A model generated the notes under the pieces. It made no database searches. It had not been told where the DNA came from and worked only from the letters and a program-made list of their open reading frames with translations. Below are positions 43,738 through 54,300 of a DNA stretch of 64,000 nt, piece after piece (within the stretch, counting starts at the first letter, position 1; every line of letters begins with the position of its first letter). The stretch comes from Diorhabda sublineata (lineage: Eukaryota > Arthropoda > Insecta > Coleoptera > Chrysomelidae). The DNA lies in NCBI RefSeq assembly GCF_026230105.1, contig NC_079479.1, forward strand, positions 17,371,734 through 17,435,733, written 5' to 3'. Position numbers and translations under genes: made by a program.

Positions 43738-43837
43738 NNNNNNNNNNNNNNNNNNNNNNNNNNNNNNNNNNNNNNNNNNNNNNNNNNNNNNNNNNNNNNN
43801 NNNNNNNNNNNNNNNNNNNNNNNNNNNNNNNNNNNNN
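43738..43837. other. Assembly gap, 100 N
   Basis: Exactly 100 N, a common placeholder for a gap of unknown size. The left contig ends inside a satellite monomer at GATATC. The right contig starts inside a 4.45 kb unit. Nothing in the sequence proves that the left satellite block directly adjoins the 4.45 kb array. Confidence 0.98.
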
Positions 43838-44726
43838 CTGTAAAAAATGAAGGTAAAAAATGCCAATACTAATGAGAAAATATTAAAGCAATCAATAATA
43901 AAATTTAATATTAATTTCCATTAGTTACCTATGTTGAATCTGTTAATTAATAAATTTAGATAGCATTTGAAATAATATAATATTTCTGATTTGGAAATTA
44001 AATATTACCTTATAAAACAAAAGATAGATACATACTCTTTATATCAGAATGAAATTCTTTTTTGATGGAAGCGACTTTTTTGGGTATTTTTGGATCACAA
44101 CGGGTATACCTTTAAACCTTAATGTCTTCTCAATTGGTCCATATTTATATTTTTAAAACACTTTTGATATTTTTCTTTTTATAATCTATAGAAACATTTC
44201 ACTATCAACTATACTATTTACAACACTATTTGTTAATAATTTCTTTATTTTCAGACTACATTCTAAACTATCGTTTCCATTTACTTGTTCTTCTTCACCG
44301 TTAACCGATCCATTTAAACGGCTGCTAGCTGATAATTTTGTTTTCTTTACCTTATTTTTTTTGGACTTGGTTCTGTAGTATCCTTATCCTGATTTAATTG
44401 TTCTTTTTCACCATCAACTGTGGTGCCATCCATCATTTGATACTTTTTTTTTATTTTTCATTCTCTCCTTGTTGATTACCTCTCATACCATTTTTTTCTT
44501 TGCGTTTTTTGTTCCTCTTTTGTTTTCAAAATAGATGCCGAACTACTCACTTCATTATCGTGTTAATTCAAATTATTTTTACTAGTTGATAAGCATTTCT
44601 TTCTGCAGATTAGTGTTTCCTCCATCGTTTAAATGTTGTTTGATATCCAACTTTCTACCCTTACCTTGTTTCTATTCGTTTAGTTTGACTGGAAATTCTC
44701 CTGACTTTAATTTTATCATCAGTGTT
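43838..44726 (-). pseudogene. RBM34-like RNA-binding protein pseudogene, 5' part only (copy 1, cut by gap)
   Basis: Reading the minus strand, 44726 to about 44180 gives Lys- and Glu-rich coding-like stretches in shifting frames. A T run at 44355-44362 sits where the frame changes from one ending ...TEPSPKK to one continuing NKVKKTKLSASS. Then 44140-44029 encodes an RRM1 fragment: GPIEKTLRFKGIPV, a one-base frameshift, then DPKIPKKVASIKKEFHSDI. This order, with GPIExxRF followed by a long basic loop, is characteristic of the first RRM of RBM34/Nop12 nucleolar proteins. The exons for the rest of RRM1 and for RRM2 would lie to the left, inside the gap. Frameshifts and stops make a functional product unlikely. 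Assembly error in homopolymer runs could explain some but not all of the breaks. Confidence 0.7.
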
Positions 44727-45022
44727 ATTAAATCAGCTATACTTCATATCATCATCATATGTTCAGAAAAACAATGGTTATTCTATAAGAAATTCTTATA
44801 GTGAAAGTAGATTGTTTAGAATTCAATATTTTTAATGGTTTACAATGGATTCTGGTGTGTTTATTTTAGAAATCTTTCATTTATATTATATTCTGTTATT
44901 GACCATTATTAGTCCCTTTTTTGTTGAAAGTATCCTTGGGTTGATATTTATATTTGAAAAATAACACGTGCGGTGCAGTTTTGGAACTCTTTTTATCTGT
45001 TTGTAGAATAGTTTGTTTACAT

Positions 45023-45470
45023 TATATCGAGGGTTTAATACCGATAACGAAAAATGATCGTGCAGCCCCTTCTTGGATGCCTTTGTCTTTGTTCCAAGAA
45101 TTGTTTGTTTCTAATATATTTTTTTTGATATTTATGAGATTACATTCAACAGAATTGTTAGAGAGTTAAGGACCACCCTTCACTATGAGAAATTTTAAAA
45201 TCGCATTATTCTACATAAATAATAGATAGTAATACCAAAATATTTATATATGTTGAGGATTTAATACCGATAACAAAAATTGACCGTGAAGCCCCTTTTT
45301 AGACGCCCTCATCTTTGTTGGAAGAATTTCTTATTTACTTCACATTTCGAATTTATATTTGATATTCATGAGAAAAATAATGTTCAATAGAATATTTTCT
45401 TATATGGTTTATGTAATTTGGGGATGAGGACCACCCTACATTATGGGAAGTTTTAAAATCACAGAATTCT
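45023..45470. repeat. Internal direct duplication of about 200 bp inside the 4.45-kb unit
   Basis: Two diverged copies lie side by side, 45023-45212 and 45247-45470. Both contain TTTAATACCGATAAC, then GCAGCCCCTT or GAAGCCCCTT, CTTTGTT, ATTCAACAGAAT or GTTCAATAGAAT, GGACCACCCT and TTTTAAAATC. Divergence is high, so this is older than the amplification of the unit. The pair recurs at +4450, +8901 and +13352. No gene is recognised in 44730-45950; short open frames there look like chance. Confidence 0.75.
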
Positions 45471-45959
45471 CGATATCAAGATAACAAAAAAGTTTTGATT
45501 TTGTCTTTATACATATGCAACTAATTTTTTGGAAACATCGTTTCAAATTCTACGATCCTTAATTAATATAAAAATTTTCATGTACCTGTAATCACCAATG
45601 AAAGTACTAATTCGAAAAACGAAGGTATGTCGTAAAACATTAAAAGTATATATTACCAAAAGGAAATTACTATTATTTGCTGCCCATAACCTCTACTTAT
45701 ATAGCCATTTAATAATATTAAGTTATTGTGAATTGTAATAATTAAATCTATGCCATGTTTTATTGTATGAAGTATATCTATTATCACTAATTATTCGAAA
45801 CTTTCTTAGAAATATTATTAAAAATTTATATTGCTCTTTAAAAACACTATTTTATTCAATATGGAAATTATATAACAAAATATGTAATATTTAATTACTT
45901 ATTATTTAATAAATCAAAACTTTTACATCTTCTCAGTTCATTGACCCCTTTCGAATTCG

Positions 45960-46166
45960 TTGGGAATGTCTAGACTTGTTTTTGACTTGCGCACTTTAAA
46001 TGTGACGTCACAAGCTTTAAACAATGCATTTAATTATTTAGATAATGAAACTTTGACAGTATTACAAATTCGGGCAGACATATTTGATGCTAAATTTTCT
46101 ATTCGTAAAATTTCGTGCAATTTTGTTTTCGATGGTGAAGTGAAAACTATTTTCTTATTGATATAG
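45960..46166 (+). CDS. Possible small exon/ORF of 68 codons, unrecognised (four copies)
   Basis: An ATG-initiated frame of 68 codons. I do not recognise the product. Two things lift it above background: a perfect GTGACGTCAC palindrome lies inside it, and the stop codon TAG is followed directly by GTAAGA, a good 5' splice donor, so this may be a 5' untranslated or short coding exon of a plus-strand gene rather than a complete gene. Identical copies lie at 50410-50616, 54861-55067 and 59312-59518; in the last the donor context is changed to GTAAGAT. It could equally be a chance frame. Confidence 0.2.
   Translation: MGMSRLVFDLRTLNVTSQALNNAFNYLDNETLTVLQIRADIFDAKFSIRKISCNFVFDGEVKTIFLLI
46002..46011. 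promoter_or_regulatory. Perfect CRE-type palindrome GTGACGTCAC
   Basis: Ten-base perfect palindrome containing TGACGTCA, the canonical CREB/ATF binding core. Copies lie at 50452-50461, 54903-54912 and 59354-59363. It sits about 0.85 kb upstream of the ATG at the unit boundary and about 1.3 kb upstream of the 5' end of the RBM34-like remnant on the other strand. A promoter role is inferred from motif and position only. Confidence 0.35.
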
Positions 46167-46420
46167 GTAAGAAATTATTCTCTTTATGTAAAAATTAACG
46201 AGATTTGTCCAATTAAAGTTTCCAGGAAAATGAACGATTTCAGTGTATTACATTTTATGGAATGCTAATGTTATATTATTATTTTATTAATATTTTCAAA
46301 GTAATTAAAATTAAGCATATTCTTCAGATAATTTGAAATTGTTTGAATCATTAATTTACTTATAAACATTAAACAAACGATAATCTAAAATATAGCATCA
46401 AATAGTTCGTTGACCCTTGT

Positions 46421-46432
46421 CTGTCTAGACAG
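46421..46432. repeat. Perfect 12-bp palindrome CTGTCTAGACAG
   Basis: Self-complementary over 12 bases, within a GC-richer island (46405-46460) in otherwise very AT-rich DNA. The preceding AGTTCGTTGACCC resembles AGTTCATTGACCC at 45936, with TCTAGAC following in both places, so the two islands look related. Copies at 50871, 55322 and 59773. In unit 3 the only private base change (55340) lies just beside it. Confidence 0.5.
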
Positions 46433-46948
46433 CATGTCGGCCAACTTTGTATGTCGACGCAATTATTGTTCACGTCAAATCTTTTCAACTGTAATGTGTT
46501 TTTTCATATAAAAATATATATAGATATTAATATTAAAATACCTTATTTCGATTGTAGTACAAAATAGTTATTATTAGATAAATAAAATACAGAGATACCG
46601 GATTTGTTCGATAACGACAAAAAAAACTTTCGATTTCTAGTTTTAAAAATGTGACTAATGTTGAAAATTTTTATTAGAAACATTGGAAATTCTCAGTATA
46701 TCGATAGAAAATAGCTTTTATTTGAAAATTTTCGTGAAACGGATTGAAAATAAACATTAAAAATTATTTGTTTTTCTTTGATGTTTGTGGACGTGCGTGT
46801 TAACAATAATCCGATAAAGAATTTTCCGTGTTTTAATGCAATATTGTGAAAATTATGAATTGAATTCTTTTCTAATTTATAATTGTTTTCTTGTTATACA
46901 CGAAGTTTGTTTAAACTTGGAAAAACTATATGATAATTAAGTCATGTA

Positions 46949-47158
46949 ATGAAAATTATTAAGTATGACAATTTGGAGAAAATAGTTGATTATATTATTG
47001 CAGCTTTGCTTCAAAGTGGAAAGGTTTGTCTTGGTAATAAAAAAGACCATTTTCTTAATGACTATCTTTATTTTGTATTAGTTCTGAATAATTTTGACAC
47101 TTGGTATCATGTATTGTCCCATGGAGATTCCGAAAATCACAGTAGTTTTCGAATTTGA
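46949..47158 (+). CDS. Unrecognised 69-codon ORF (three copies), probably not a gene
   Basis: Frame beginning MKIIKYDNLEKIVDYII and ending ...SSFRI. It is just downstream of the unit junction and its last third lies inside the dispersed repeat at 47102-47185. No domain is recognised and no codon bias is evident. Copies at 51399-51608 and 55850-56059; the right-end unit lacks it because the array stops first. Listed only because it is identical in all full units. Confidence 0.12.
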   Translation: MKIIKYDNLEKIVDYIIAALLQSGKVCLGNKKDHFLNDYLYFVLVLNNFDTWYHVLSHGDSENHSSFRI

Positions 47159-47185
47159 GGAATGGTTTTCGTGAAAATCCAATTT
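47102..47185. repeat. Dispersed short repeat, copy R1 (with R2 47619-47702 and R3 47796-47853)
   Basis: A block containing AAAATCAC, TTAGTTTTCGAATTT and GGTTTTCGTGAAAAT occurs three times per unit: 47102-47185, 47619-47702 and 47796-47853. A second linked motif, TGTTTTGTAGCGCCTGT followed by ATTCGCAACC, occurs at 47303-47345 and, as TGTTTTTGTAACGCCTGT with ATCCGCAACC, at 47872-47918. R3 plus the second motif are close together (47796-47918), while R1 and its partner are separated by about 118 bp that hold a hairpin. This looks like an interspersed repeat family with an insertion in one copy. All recur in each full unit. Confidence 0.7.
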
Positions 47186-47230
47186 TCTCCTCTTGATTCA
47201 CCCACCGCCATCTGCCCGATACAACACAAA

Positions 47231-47269
47231 CTTTCCTCTCTGCTATACAGTGAGTAACTGTGAGGAAAG
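47231..47269. repeat. Inverted repeat / hairpin
   Basis: Outer arms CTTTCCTC and GAGGAAAG and inner arms ACAGT and ACTGT pair around a GAGTA loop, with an eight-base bulge on the left side. It lies in the segment that separates the two halves of the R1 repeat and may be part of an inserted element. Also at 51681-51719 and 56132-56170. The rest of 47190-47615 is AT-rich with no recognised gene. Confidence 0.55.
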
Positions 47270-47889
47270 TGTGGTTCGGACATTATGGCACAGAGGATGC
47301 ACGTGTTTTGTAGCGCCTGTCATATTCGCAACCCGTTATACGTCTCATAGATAAAATAAAAAAATGTTATTGAATTGAAACCACAATCCTTTTACTCATT
47401 CTATGATTTTACGATTATGTCGCTGTCTACCGAGCGACGCCGGAAACTAATTATAGTCTTTCTCCTGTTTATATAACAACCAGTTCGAAGCATTGTGTAT
47501 AATTGGTTGCCTCTCCTTAAGGGTGAGACTAAATCAATTATATACAAATTTGATATTTCTAATTCTAAAAACAACTATCTAAACACATCAGATAAAGGAA
47601 AGTATCGAAAAAAATACGTGGTATCATGTATTTTCTCATAGAGATTTCGAAAATCACATTAGTTTTCGAATTTAAGCATCGGTTTTCGTGAAAATCCGAT
47701 TTTTACGTTTTTTCTCCACTTTTTCCCCCTAAATGATCTTTTTTCGAAAAAACTGATAGCTTTTCTGGGATCCTTATACCAAAATACCGCTCTGTGCAAA
47801 TCACATTAGTTTTCGAATTTGAGCAATGGTTTTCGTGAAAATTCAATTTTCTTGTTTGATTTTTACTGAAAGTGTTTTTGTAACGCCTG

Positions 47890-49176
47890 TTATATCCGCA
47901 ACCAGTTATATGACTCGCTTTTAATTCTCAATTCCCGATCACCAAGTTTCACATTTTCCATTTGGAAATCTGATTGTACAGCATCGGCATCTTTGAAATT
48001 GACATATCTAAATCCTTTTCCCATACTGGTACGAGGGTCTCTGACAATTCTAACAGCTGATTCTATCAAACCATAAGGTTCAAATAATTTCCATAACTGC
48101 TCTTCTTCAGCTCCTTAGGTCTCAAAGGAATAATAAATATAATTAATACTTATTGAATATTCAAAAATATGTATGTCATTAATAAAACTTACAGAAATCA
48201 AAATTTCCAACGAACACACAAATGCTTTTCTTTGAAAACATTACCATTTTGTTGAACTGCATTTGAGCATCTTCTTGTTTGACAAATCTGTAAAAAATGA
48301 AGGTAAAAAATGCCAATACTAATGAGAAAATATTAAAGCAATCAATAATAAAATTTAATATTAATTTCCATTAGTTACCTATGTTGAATCTGTTAATTAA
48401 TAAATTTAGATAGCATTTGAAATAATATAATATATCTGATTTGGAAATTAAATATTACCTTATAAAACAAAAGATAGATACATACTCTTTATATCAGAAT
48501 GAAATTCTTTTTTGATGGAAGCGACTTTTTTGGGTATTTTTGGATCACAACGGGTATACCTTTAAACCTTAATGTCTTCTCAATTGGTCCATATTTATAT
48601 TTTTAAAACACTTTTGATATTTTTCTTTTTATAATCTATAGAAACATTTCACTATCAACTATACTATTTACAACACTATTTGTTAATAATTTCTTTATTT
48701 TCAGACTACATTCTAAACTATCGTTTCCATTTACTTGTTCTTCTTCACCGTTAACCGATCCATTTAAACGGCTGCTAGCTGATAATTTTGTTTTCTTTAC
48801 CTTATTTTTTTTGGACTTGGTTCTGTAGTATCCTTATCCTGATTTAATTGTTCTTTTTCACCATCAACTGTGGTGCCATCCATCATTTGATACTTTTTTT
48901 TTATTTTTCATTCTCTCCTTGTTGATTACCTCTCATACCATTTTTTTCTTTGCGTTTTTTGTTCCTCTTTTGTTTTCAAAATAGATGCCGAACTACTCAC
49001 TTCATTATCGTGTTAATTCAAATTATTTTTACTAGTTGATAAGCATTTCTTTCTGCAGATTAGTGTTTCCTCCATCGTTTAAATGTTGTTTGATATCCAA
49101 CTTTCTACCCTTACCTTGTTTCTATTCGTTTAGTTTGACTGGAAATTCTCCTGACTTTAATTTTATCATCAGTGTT
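47890..49176 (-). pseudogene. RBM34-like RNA-binding protein pseudogene (copy 2)
   Basis: Coding order on the minus strand: broken N-terminal Lys/Glu-rich part (49176 to about 48630), RRM1 fragment with a frameshift (48590-48479), exon 48287-48193, exon 48110-47890. The exon at 48287 follows an acceptor TTTTTTACAG and encodes RFVKQEDAQMQFNKM (its first two bases being the acceptor AG) and then the RRM2 RNP2-like CVFVGNFDF. It ends at a GTAAGT donor. The 82 bp intron ends in GGAG and the frame continues SEEEQLWKLFEPYG, then IVRDPRTSMGKGFRYVNF with the RNP1 motif KGFRYVNF, and RELRIK. It stops at TAA (47892-47890). RRM2 is nearly complete and uninterrupted. The link from RRM1 to the 48287 exon is not resolved: an intermediate piece may be missing. 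The family acts in nucleolar rRNA processing; here the breaks suggest a dead copy. Confidence 0.8.
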
Positions 49177-51307
49177 ATTAAATCAGCTATACTTCATATC
49201 ATCATCATATGTTCAGAAAAACAATGGTTATTCTATAAGAAATTCTTATAGTGAAAGTAGATTGTTTAGAATTCAATATTTTTAATGGTTTACAATGGAT
49301 TCTGGTGTGTTTATTTTAGAAATCTTTCATTTATATTATATTCTGTTATTGACCATTATTAGTCCCTTTTTTGTTGAAAGTATCCTTGGGTTGATATTTA
49401 TATTTGAAAAATAACACGTGCGGTGCAGTTTTGGAACTCTTTTTATCTGTTTGTAGAATAGTTTGTTTACATTATATCGAGGGTTTAATACCGATAACGA
49501 AAAATGATCGTGCAGCCCCTTCTTGGATGCCTTTGTCTTTGTTCCAAGAATTGTTTGTTTCTAATATATTTTTTTTGATATTTATGAGATTACATTCAAC
49601 AGAATTGTTAGAGAGTTAAGGACCACCCTTCACTATGAGAAATTTTAAAATCGCATTATTCTACATAAATAATAGATAGTAATACCAAAATATTTATATA
49701 TGTTGAGGATTTAATACCGATAACAAAAATTGACCGTGAAGCCCCTTTTTAGACGCCCTCATCTTTGTTGGAAGAATTTCTTATTTACTTCACATTTCGA
49801 ATTTATATTTGATATTCATGAGAAAAATAATGTTCAATAGAATATTTTCTTATATGGTTTATGTAATTTGGGGATGAGGACCACCCTACATTATGGGAAG
49901 TTTTAAAATCACAGAATTCTCGATATCAAGATAACAAAAAAGTTTTGATTTTGTCTTTATACATATGCAACTAATTTTTTGGAAACATCGTTTCAAATTC
50001 TACGATCCTTAATTAATATAAAAATTTTCATGTACCTGTAATCACCAATGAAAGTACTAATTCGAAAAACGAAGGTATGTCGTAAAACATTAAAAGTATA
50101 TATTACCAAAAGGAAATTACTATTATTTGCTGCCCATAACCTCTACTTATATAGCCATTTAATAATATTAAGTTATTGTGAATTGTAATAATTAAATCTA
50201 TGCCATGTTTTATTGTATGAAGTATATCTATTATCACTAATTATTCGAAACTTTCTTAGAAATATTATTAAAAATTTATATTGCTCTTTAAAAACACTAT
50301 TTTATTCAATATGGAAATTATATAACAAAATATGTAATATTTAATTACTTATTATTTAATAAATCAAAACTTTTACATCTTCTCAGTTCATTGACCCCTT
50401 TCGAATTCGTTGGGAATGTCTAGACTTGTTTTTGACTTGCGCACTTTAAATGTGACGTCACAAGCTTTAAACAATGCATTTAATTATTTAGATAATGAAA
50501 CTTTGACAGTATTACAAATTCGGGCAGACATATTTGATGCTAAATTTTCTATTCGTAAAATTTCGTGCAATTTTGTTTTCGATGGTGAAGTGAAAACTAT
50601 TTTCTTATTGATATAGGTAAGAAATTATTCTCTTTATGTAAAAATTAACGAGATTTGTCCAATTAAAGTTTCCAGGAAAATGAACGATTTCAGTGTATTA
50701 CATTTTATGGAATGCTAATGTTATATTATTATTTTATTAATATTTTCAAAGTAATTAAAATTAAGCATATTCTTCAGATAATTTGAAATTGTTTGAATCA
50801 TTAATTTACTTATAAACATTAAACAAACGATAATCTAAAATATAGCATCAAATAGTTCGTTGACCCTTGTCTGTCTAGACAGCATGTCGGCCAACTTTGT
50901 ATGTCGACGCAATTATTGTTCACGTCAAATCTTTTCAACTGTAATGTGTTTTTTCATATAAAAATATATATAGATATTAATATTAAAATACCTTATTTCG
51001 ATTGTAGTACAAAATAGTTATTATTAGATAAATAAAATACAGAGATACCGGATTTGTTCGATAACGACAAAAAAAACTTTCGATTTCTAGTTTTAAAAAT
51101 GTGACTAATGTTGAAAATTTTTATTAGAAACATTGGAAATTCTCAGTATATCGATAGAAAATAGCTTTTATTTGAAAATTTTCGTGAAACGGATTGAAAA
51201 TAAACATTAAAAATTATTTGTTTTTCTTTGATGTTTGTGGACGTGCGTGTTAACAATAATCCGATAAAGAATTTTCCGTGTTTTAATGCAATATTGTGAA
51301 AATTATG

Positions 51308-54300
51308 AATTGAATTCTTTTCTAATTTATAATTGTTTTCTTGTTATACACGAAGTTTGTTTAAACTTGGAAAAACTATATGATAATTAAGTCATGTAAT
51401 GAAAATTATTAAGTATGACAATTTGGAGAAAATAGTTGATTATATTATTGCAGCTTTGCTTCAAAGTGGAAAGGTTTGTCTTGGTAATAAAAAAGACCAT
51501 TTTCTTAATGACTATCTTTATTTTGTATTAGTTCTGAATAATTTTGACACTTGGTATCATGTATTGTCCCATGGAGATTCCGAAAATCACAGTAGTTTTC
51601 GAATTTGAGGAATGGTTTTCGTGAAAATCCAATTTTCTCCTCTTGATTCACCCACCGCCATCTGCCCGATACAACACAAACTTTCCTCTCTGCTATACAG
51701 TGAGTAACTGTGAGGAAAGTGTGGTTCGGACATTATGGCACAGAGGATGCACGTGTTTTGTAGCGCCTGTCATATTCGCAACCCGTTATACGTCTCATAG
51801 ATAAAATAAAAAAATGTTATTGAATTGAAACCACAATCCTTTTACTCATTCTATGATTTTACGATTATGTCGCTGTCTACCGAGCGACGCCGGAAACTAA
51901 TTATAGTCTTTCTCCTGTTTATATAACAACCAGTTCGAAGCATTGTGTATAATTGGTTGCCTCTCCTTAAGGGTGAGACTAAATCAATTATATACAAATT
52001 TGATATTTCTAATTCTAAAAACAACTATCTAAACACATCAGATAAAGGAAAGTATCGAAAAAAATACGTGGTATCATGTATTTTCTCATAGAGATTTCGA
52101 AAATCACATTAGTTTTCGAATTTAAGCATCGGTTTTCGTGAAAATCCGATTTTTACGTTTTTTTCTCCACTTTTTCCCCCTAAATGATCTTTTTTCGAAA
52201 AAACTGATAGCTTTTCTGGGATCCTTATACCAAAATACCGCTCTGTGCAAATCACATTAGTTTTCGAATTTGAGCAATGGTTTTCGTGAAAATTCAATTT
52301 TCTTGTTTGATTTTTACTGAAAGTGTTTTTGTAACGCCTGTTATATCCGCAACCAGTTATATGACTCGCTTTTAATTCTCAATTCCCGATCACCAAGTTT
52401 CACATTTTCCATTTGGAAATCTGATTGTACAGCATCGGCATCTTTGAAATTGACATATCTAAATCCTTTTCCCATACTGGTACGAGGGTCTCTGACAATT
52501 CTAACAGCTGATTCTATCAAACCATAAGGTTCAAATAATTTCCATAACTGCTCTTCTTCAGCTCCTTAGGTCTCAAAGGAATAATAAATATAATTAATAC
52601 TTATTGAATATTCAAAAATATGTATGTCATTAATAAAACTTACAGAAATCAAAATTTCCAACGAACACACAAATGCTTTTCTTTGAAAACATTACCATTT
52701 TGTTGAACTGCATTTGAGCATCTTCTTGTTTGACAAATCTGTAAAAAATGAAGGTAAAAAATGCCAATACTAATGAGAAAATATTAAAGCAATCAATAAT
52801 AAAATTTAATATTAATTTCCATTAGTTACCTATGTTGAATCTGTTAATTAATAAATTTAGATAGCATTTGAAATAATATAATATATCTGATTTGGAAATT
52901 AAATATTACCTTATAAAACAAAAGATAGATACATACTCTTTATATCAGAATGAAATTCTTTTTTGATGGAAGCGACTTTTTTGGGTATTTTTGGATCACA
53001 ACGGGTATACCTTTAAACCTTAATGTCTTCTCAATTGGTCCATATTTATATTTTTAAAACACTTTTGATATTTTTCTTTTTATAATCTATAGAAACATTT
53101 CACTATCAACTATACTATTTACAACACTATTTGTTAATAATTTCTTTATTTTCAGACTACATTCTAAACTATCGTTTCCATTTACTTGTTCTTCTTCACC
53201 GTTAACCGATCCATTTAAACGGCTGCTAGCTGATAATTTTGTTTTCTTTACCTTATTTTTTTTGGACTTGGTTCTGTAGTATCCTTATCCTGATTTAATT
53301 GTTCTTTTTCACCATCAACTGTGGTGCCATCCATCATTTGATACTTTTTTTTTATTTTTCATTCTCTCCTTGTTGATTACCTCTCATACCATTTTTTTCT
53401 TTGCGTTTTTTGTTCCTCTTTTGTTTTCAAAATAGATGCCGAACTACTCACTTCATTATCGTGTTAATTCAAATTATTTTTACTAGTTGATAAGCATTTC
53501 TTTCTGCAGATTAGTGTTTCCTCCATCGTTTAAATGTTGTTTGATATCCAACTTTCTACCCTTACCTTGTTTCTATTCGTTTAGTTTGACTGGAAATTCT
53601 CCTGACTTTAATTTTATCATCAGTGTTATTAAATCAGCTATACTTCATATCATCATCATATGTTCAGAAAAACAATGGTTATTCTATAAGAAATTCTTAT
53701 AGTGAAAGTAGATTGTTTAGAATTCAATATTTTTAATGGTTTACAATGGATTCTGGTGTGTTTATTTTAGAAATCTTTCATTTATATTATATTCTGTTAT
53801 TGACCATTATTAGTCCCTTTTTTGTTGAAAGTATCCTTGGGTTGATATTTATATTTGAAAAATAACACGTGCGGTGCAGTTTTGGAACTCTTTTTATCTG
53901 TTTGTAGAATAGTTTGTTTACATTATATCGAGGGTTTAATACCGATAACGAAAAATGATCGTGCAGCCCCTTCTTGGATGCCTTTGTCTTTGTTCCAAGA
54001 ATTGTTTGTTTCTAATATATTTTTTTTGATATTTATGAGATTACATTCAACAGAATTGTTAGAGAGTTAAGGACCACCCTTCACTATGAGAAATTTTAAA
54101 ATCGCATTATTCTACATAAATAATAGATAGTAATACCAAAATATTTATATATGTTGAGGATTTAATACCGATAACAAAAATTGACCGTGAAGCCCCTTTT
54201 TAGACGCCCTCATCTTTGTTGGAAGAATTTCTTATTTACTTCACATTTCGAATTTATATTTGATATTCATGAGAAAAATAATGTTCAATAGAATATTTTC

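Larger units (their letters stand above)
43838..46857. repeat. 4.45-kb macrosatellite, unit 1 (left-truncated, 3020 bp)
   Basis: Matches the last 3020 bp of the full units that follow. It starts abruptly at the gap and ends at AAAATTATG, where the next unit begins with AATTGAATTC. Unit boundaries were chosen from the right end of the array, where similarity stops at position 60209. One difference from the other units is TATTTCTG at 43984 (T, where the others have A). Confidence 0.95.
46858..51307. repeat. 4.45-kb macrosatellite, unit 2 (full, 4450 bp)
   Basis: A full unit. Compared with units 3 and 4 it is one base shorter, in a T run at 47708-47713 (six T rather than seven). It contains the 3' exons (47890-48287) and the 5' part of one RBM34-like pseudogene copy on the minus strand, then the non-coding stretch that ends at AAAATTATG. 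Confidence 0.96.

Noticed and set aside
44586..44801. 71-codon plus-strand frame beginning MISISFC (and its copies)
   Set aside because: It lies antisense to the N-terminal part of the RBM34-like remnant, whose minus-strand frames look coding-like. Treated as a shadow.
44954..45169. 71-codon plus-strand frame beginning MKNNTCGAV (and its copies)
   Set aside because: It overlaps the first half of the internal 200 bp duplication; the second half does not keep the frame, so no protein is supported.
52109..52297. 62-codon minus-strand frame (and the copy at 56560)
   Set aside because: Made of the R2 and R3 dispersed repeats and created only by the seven-T run; it is broken in unit 2 where the run has six T.
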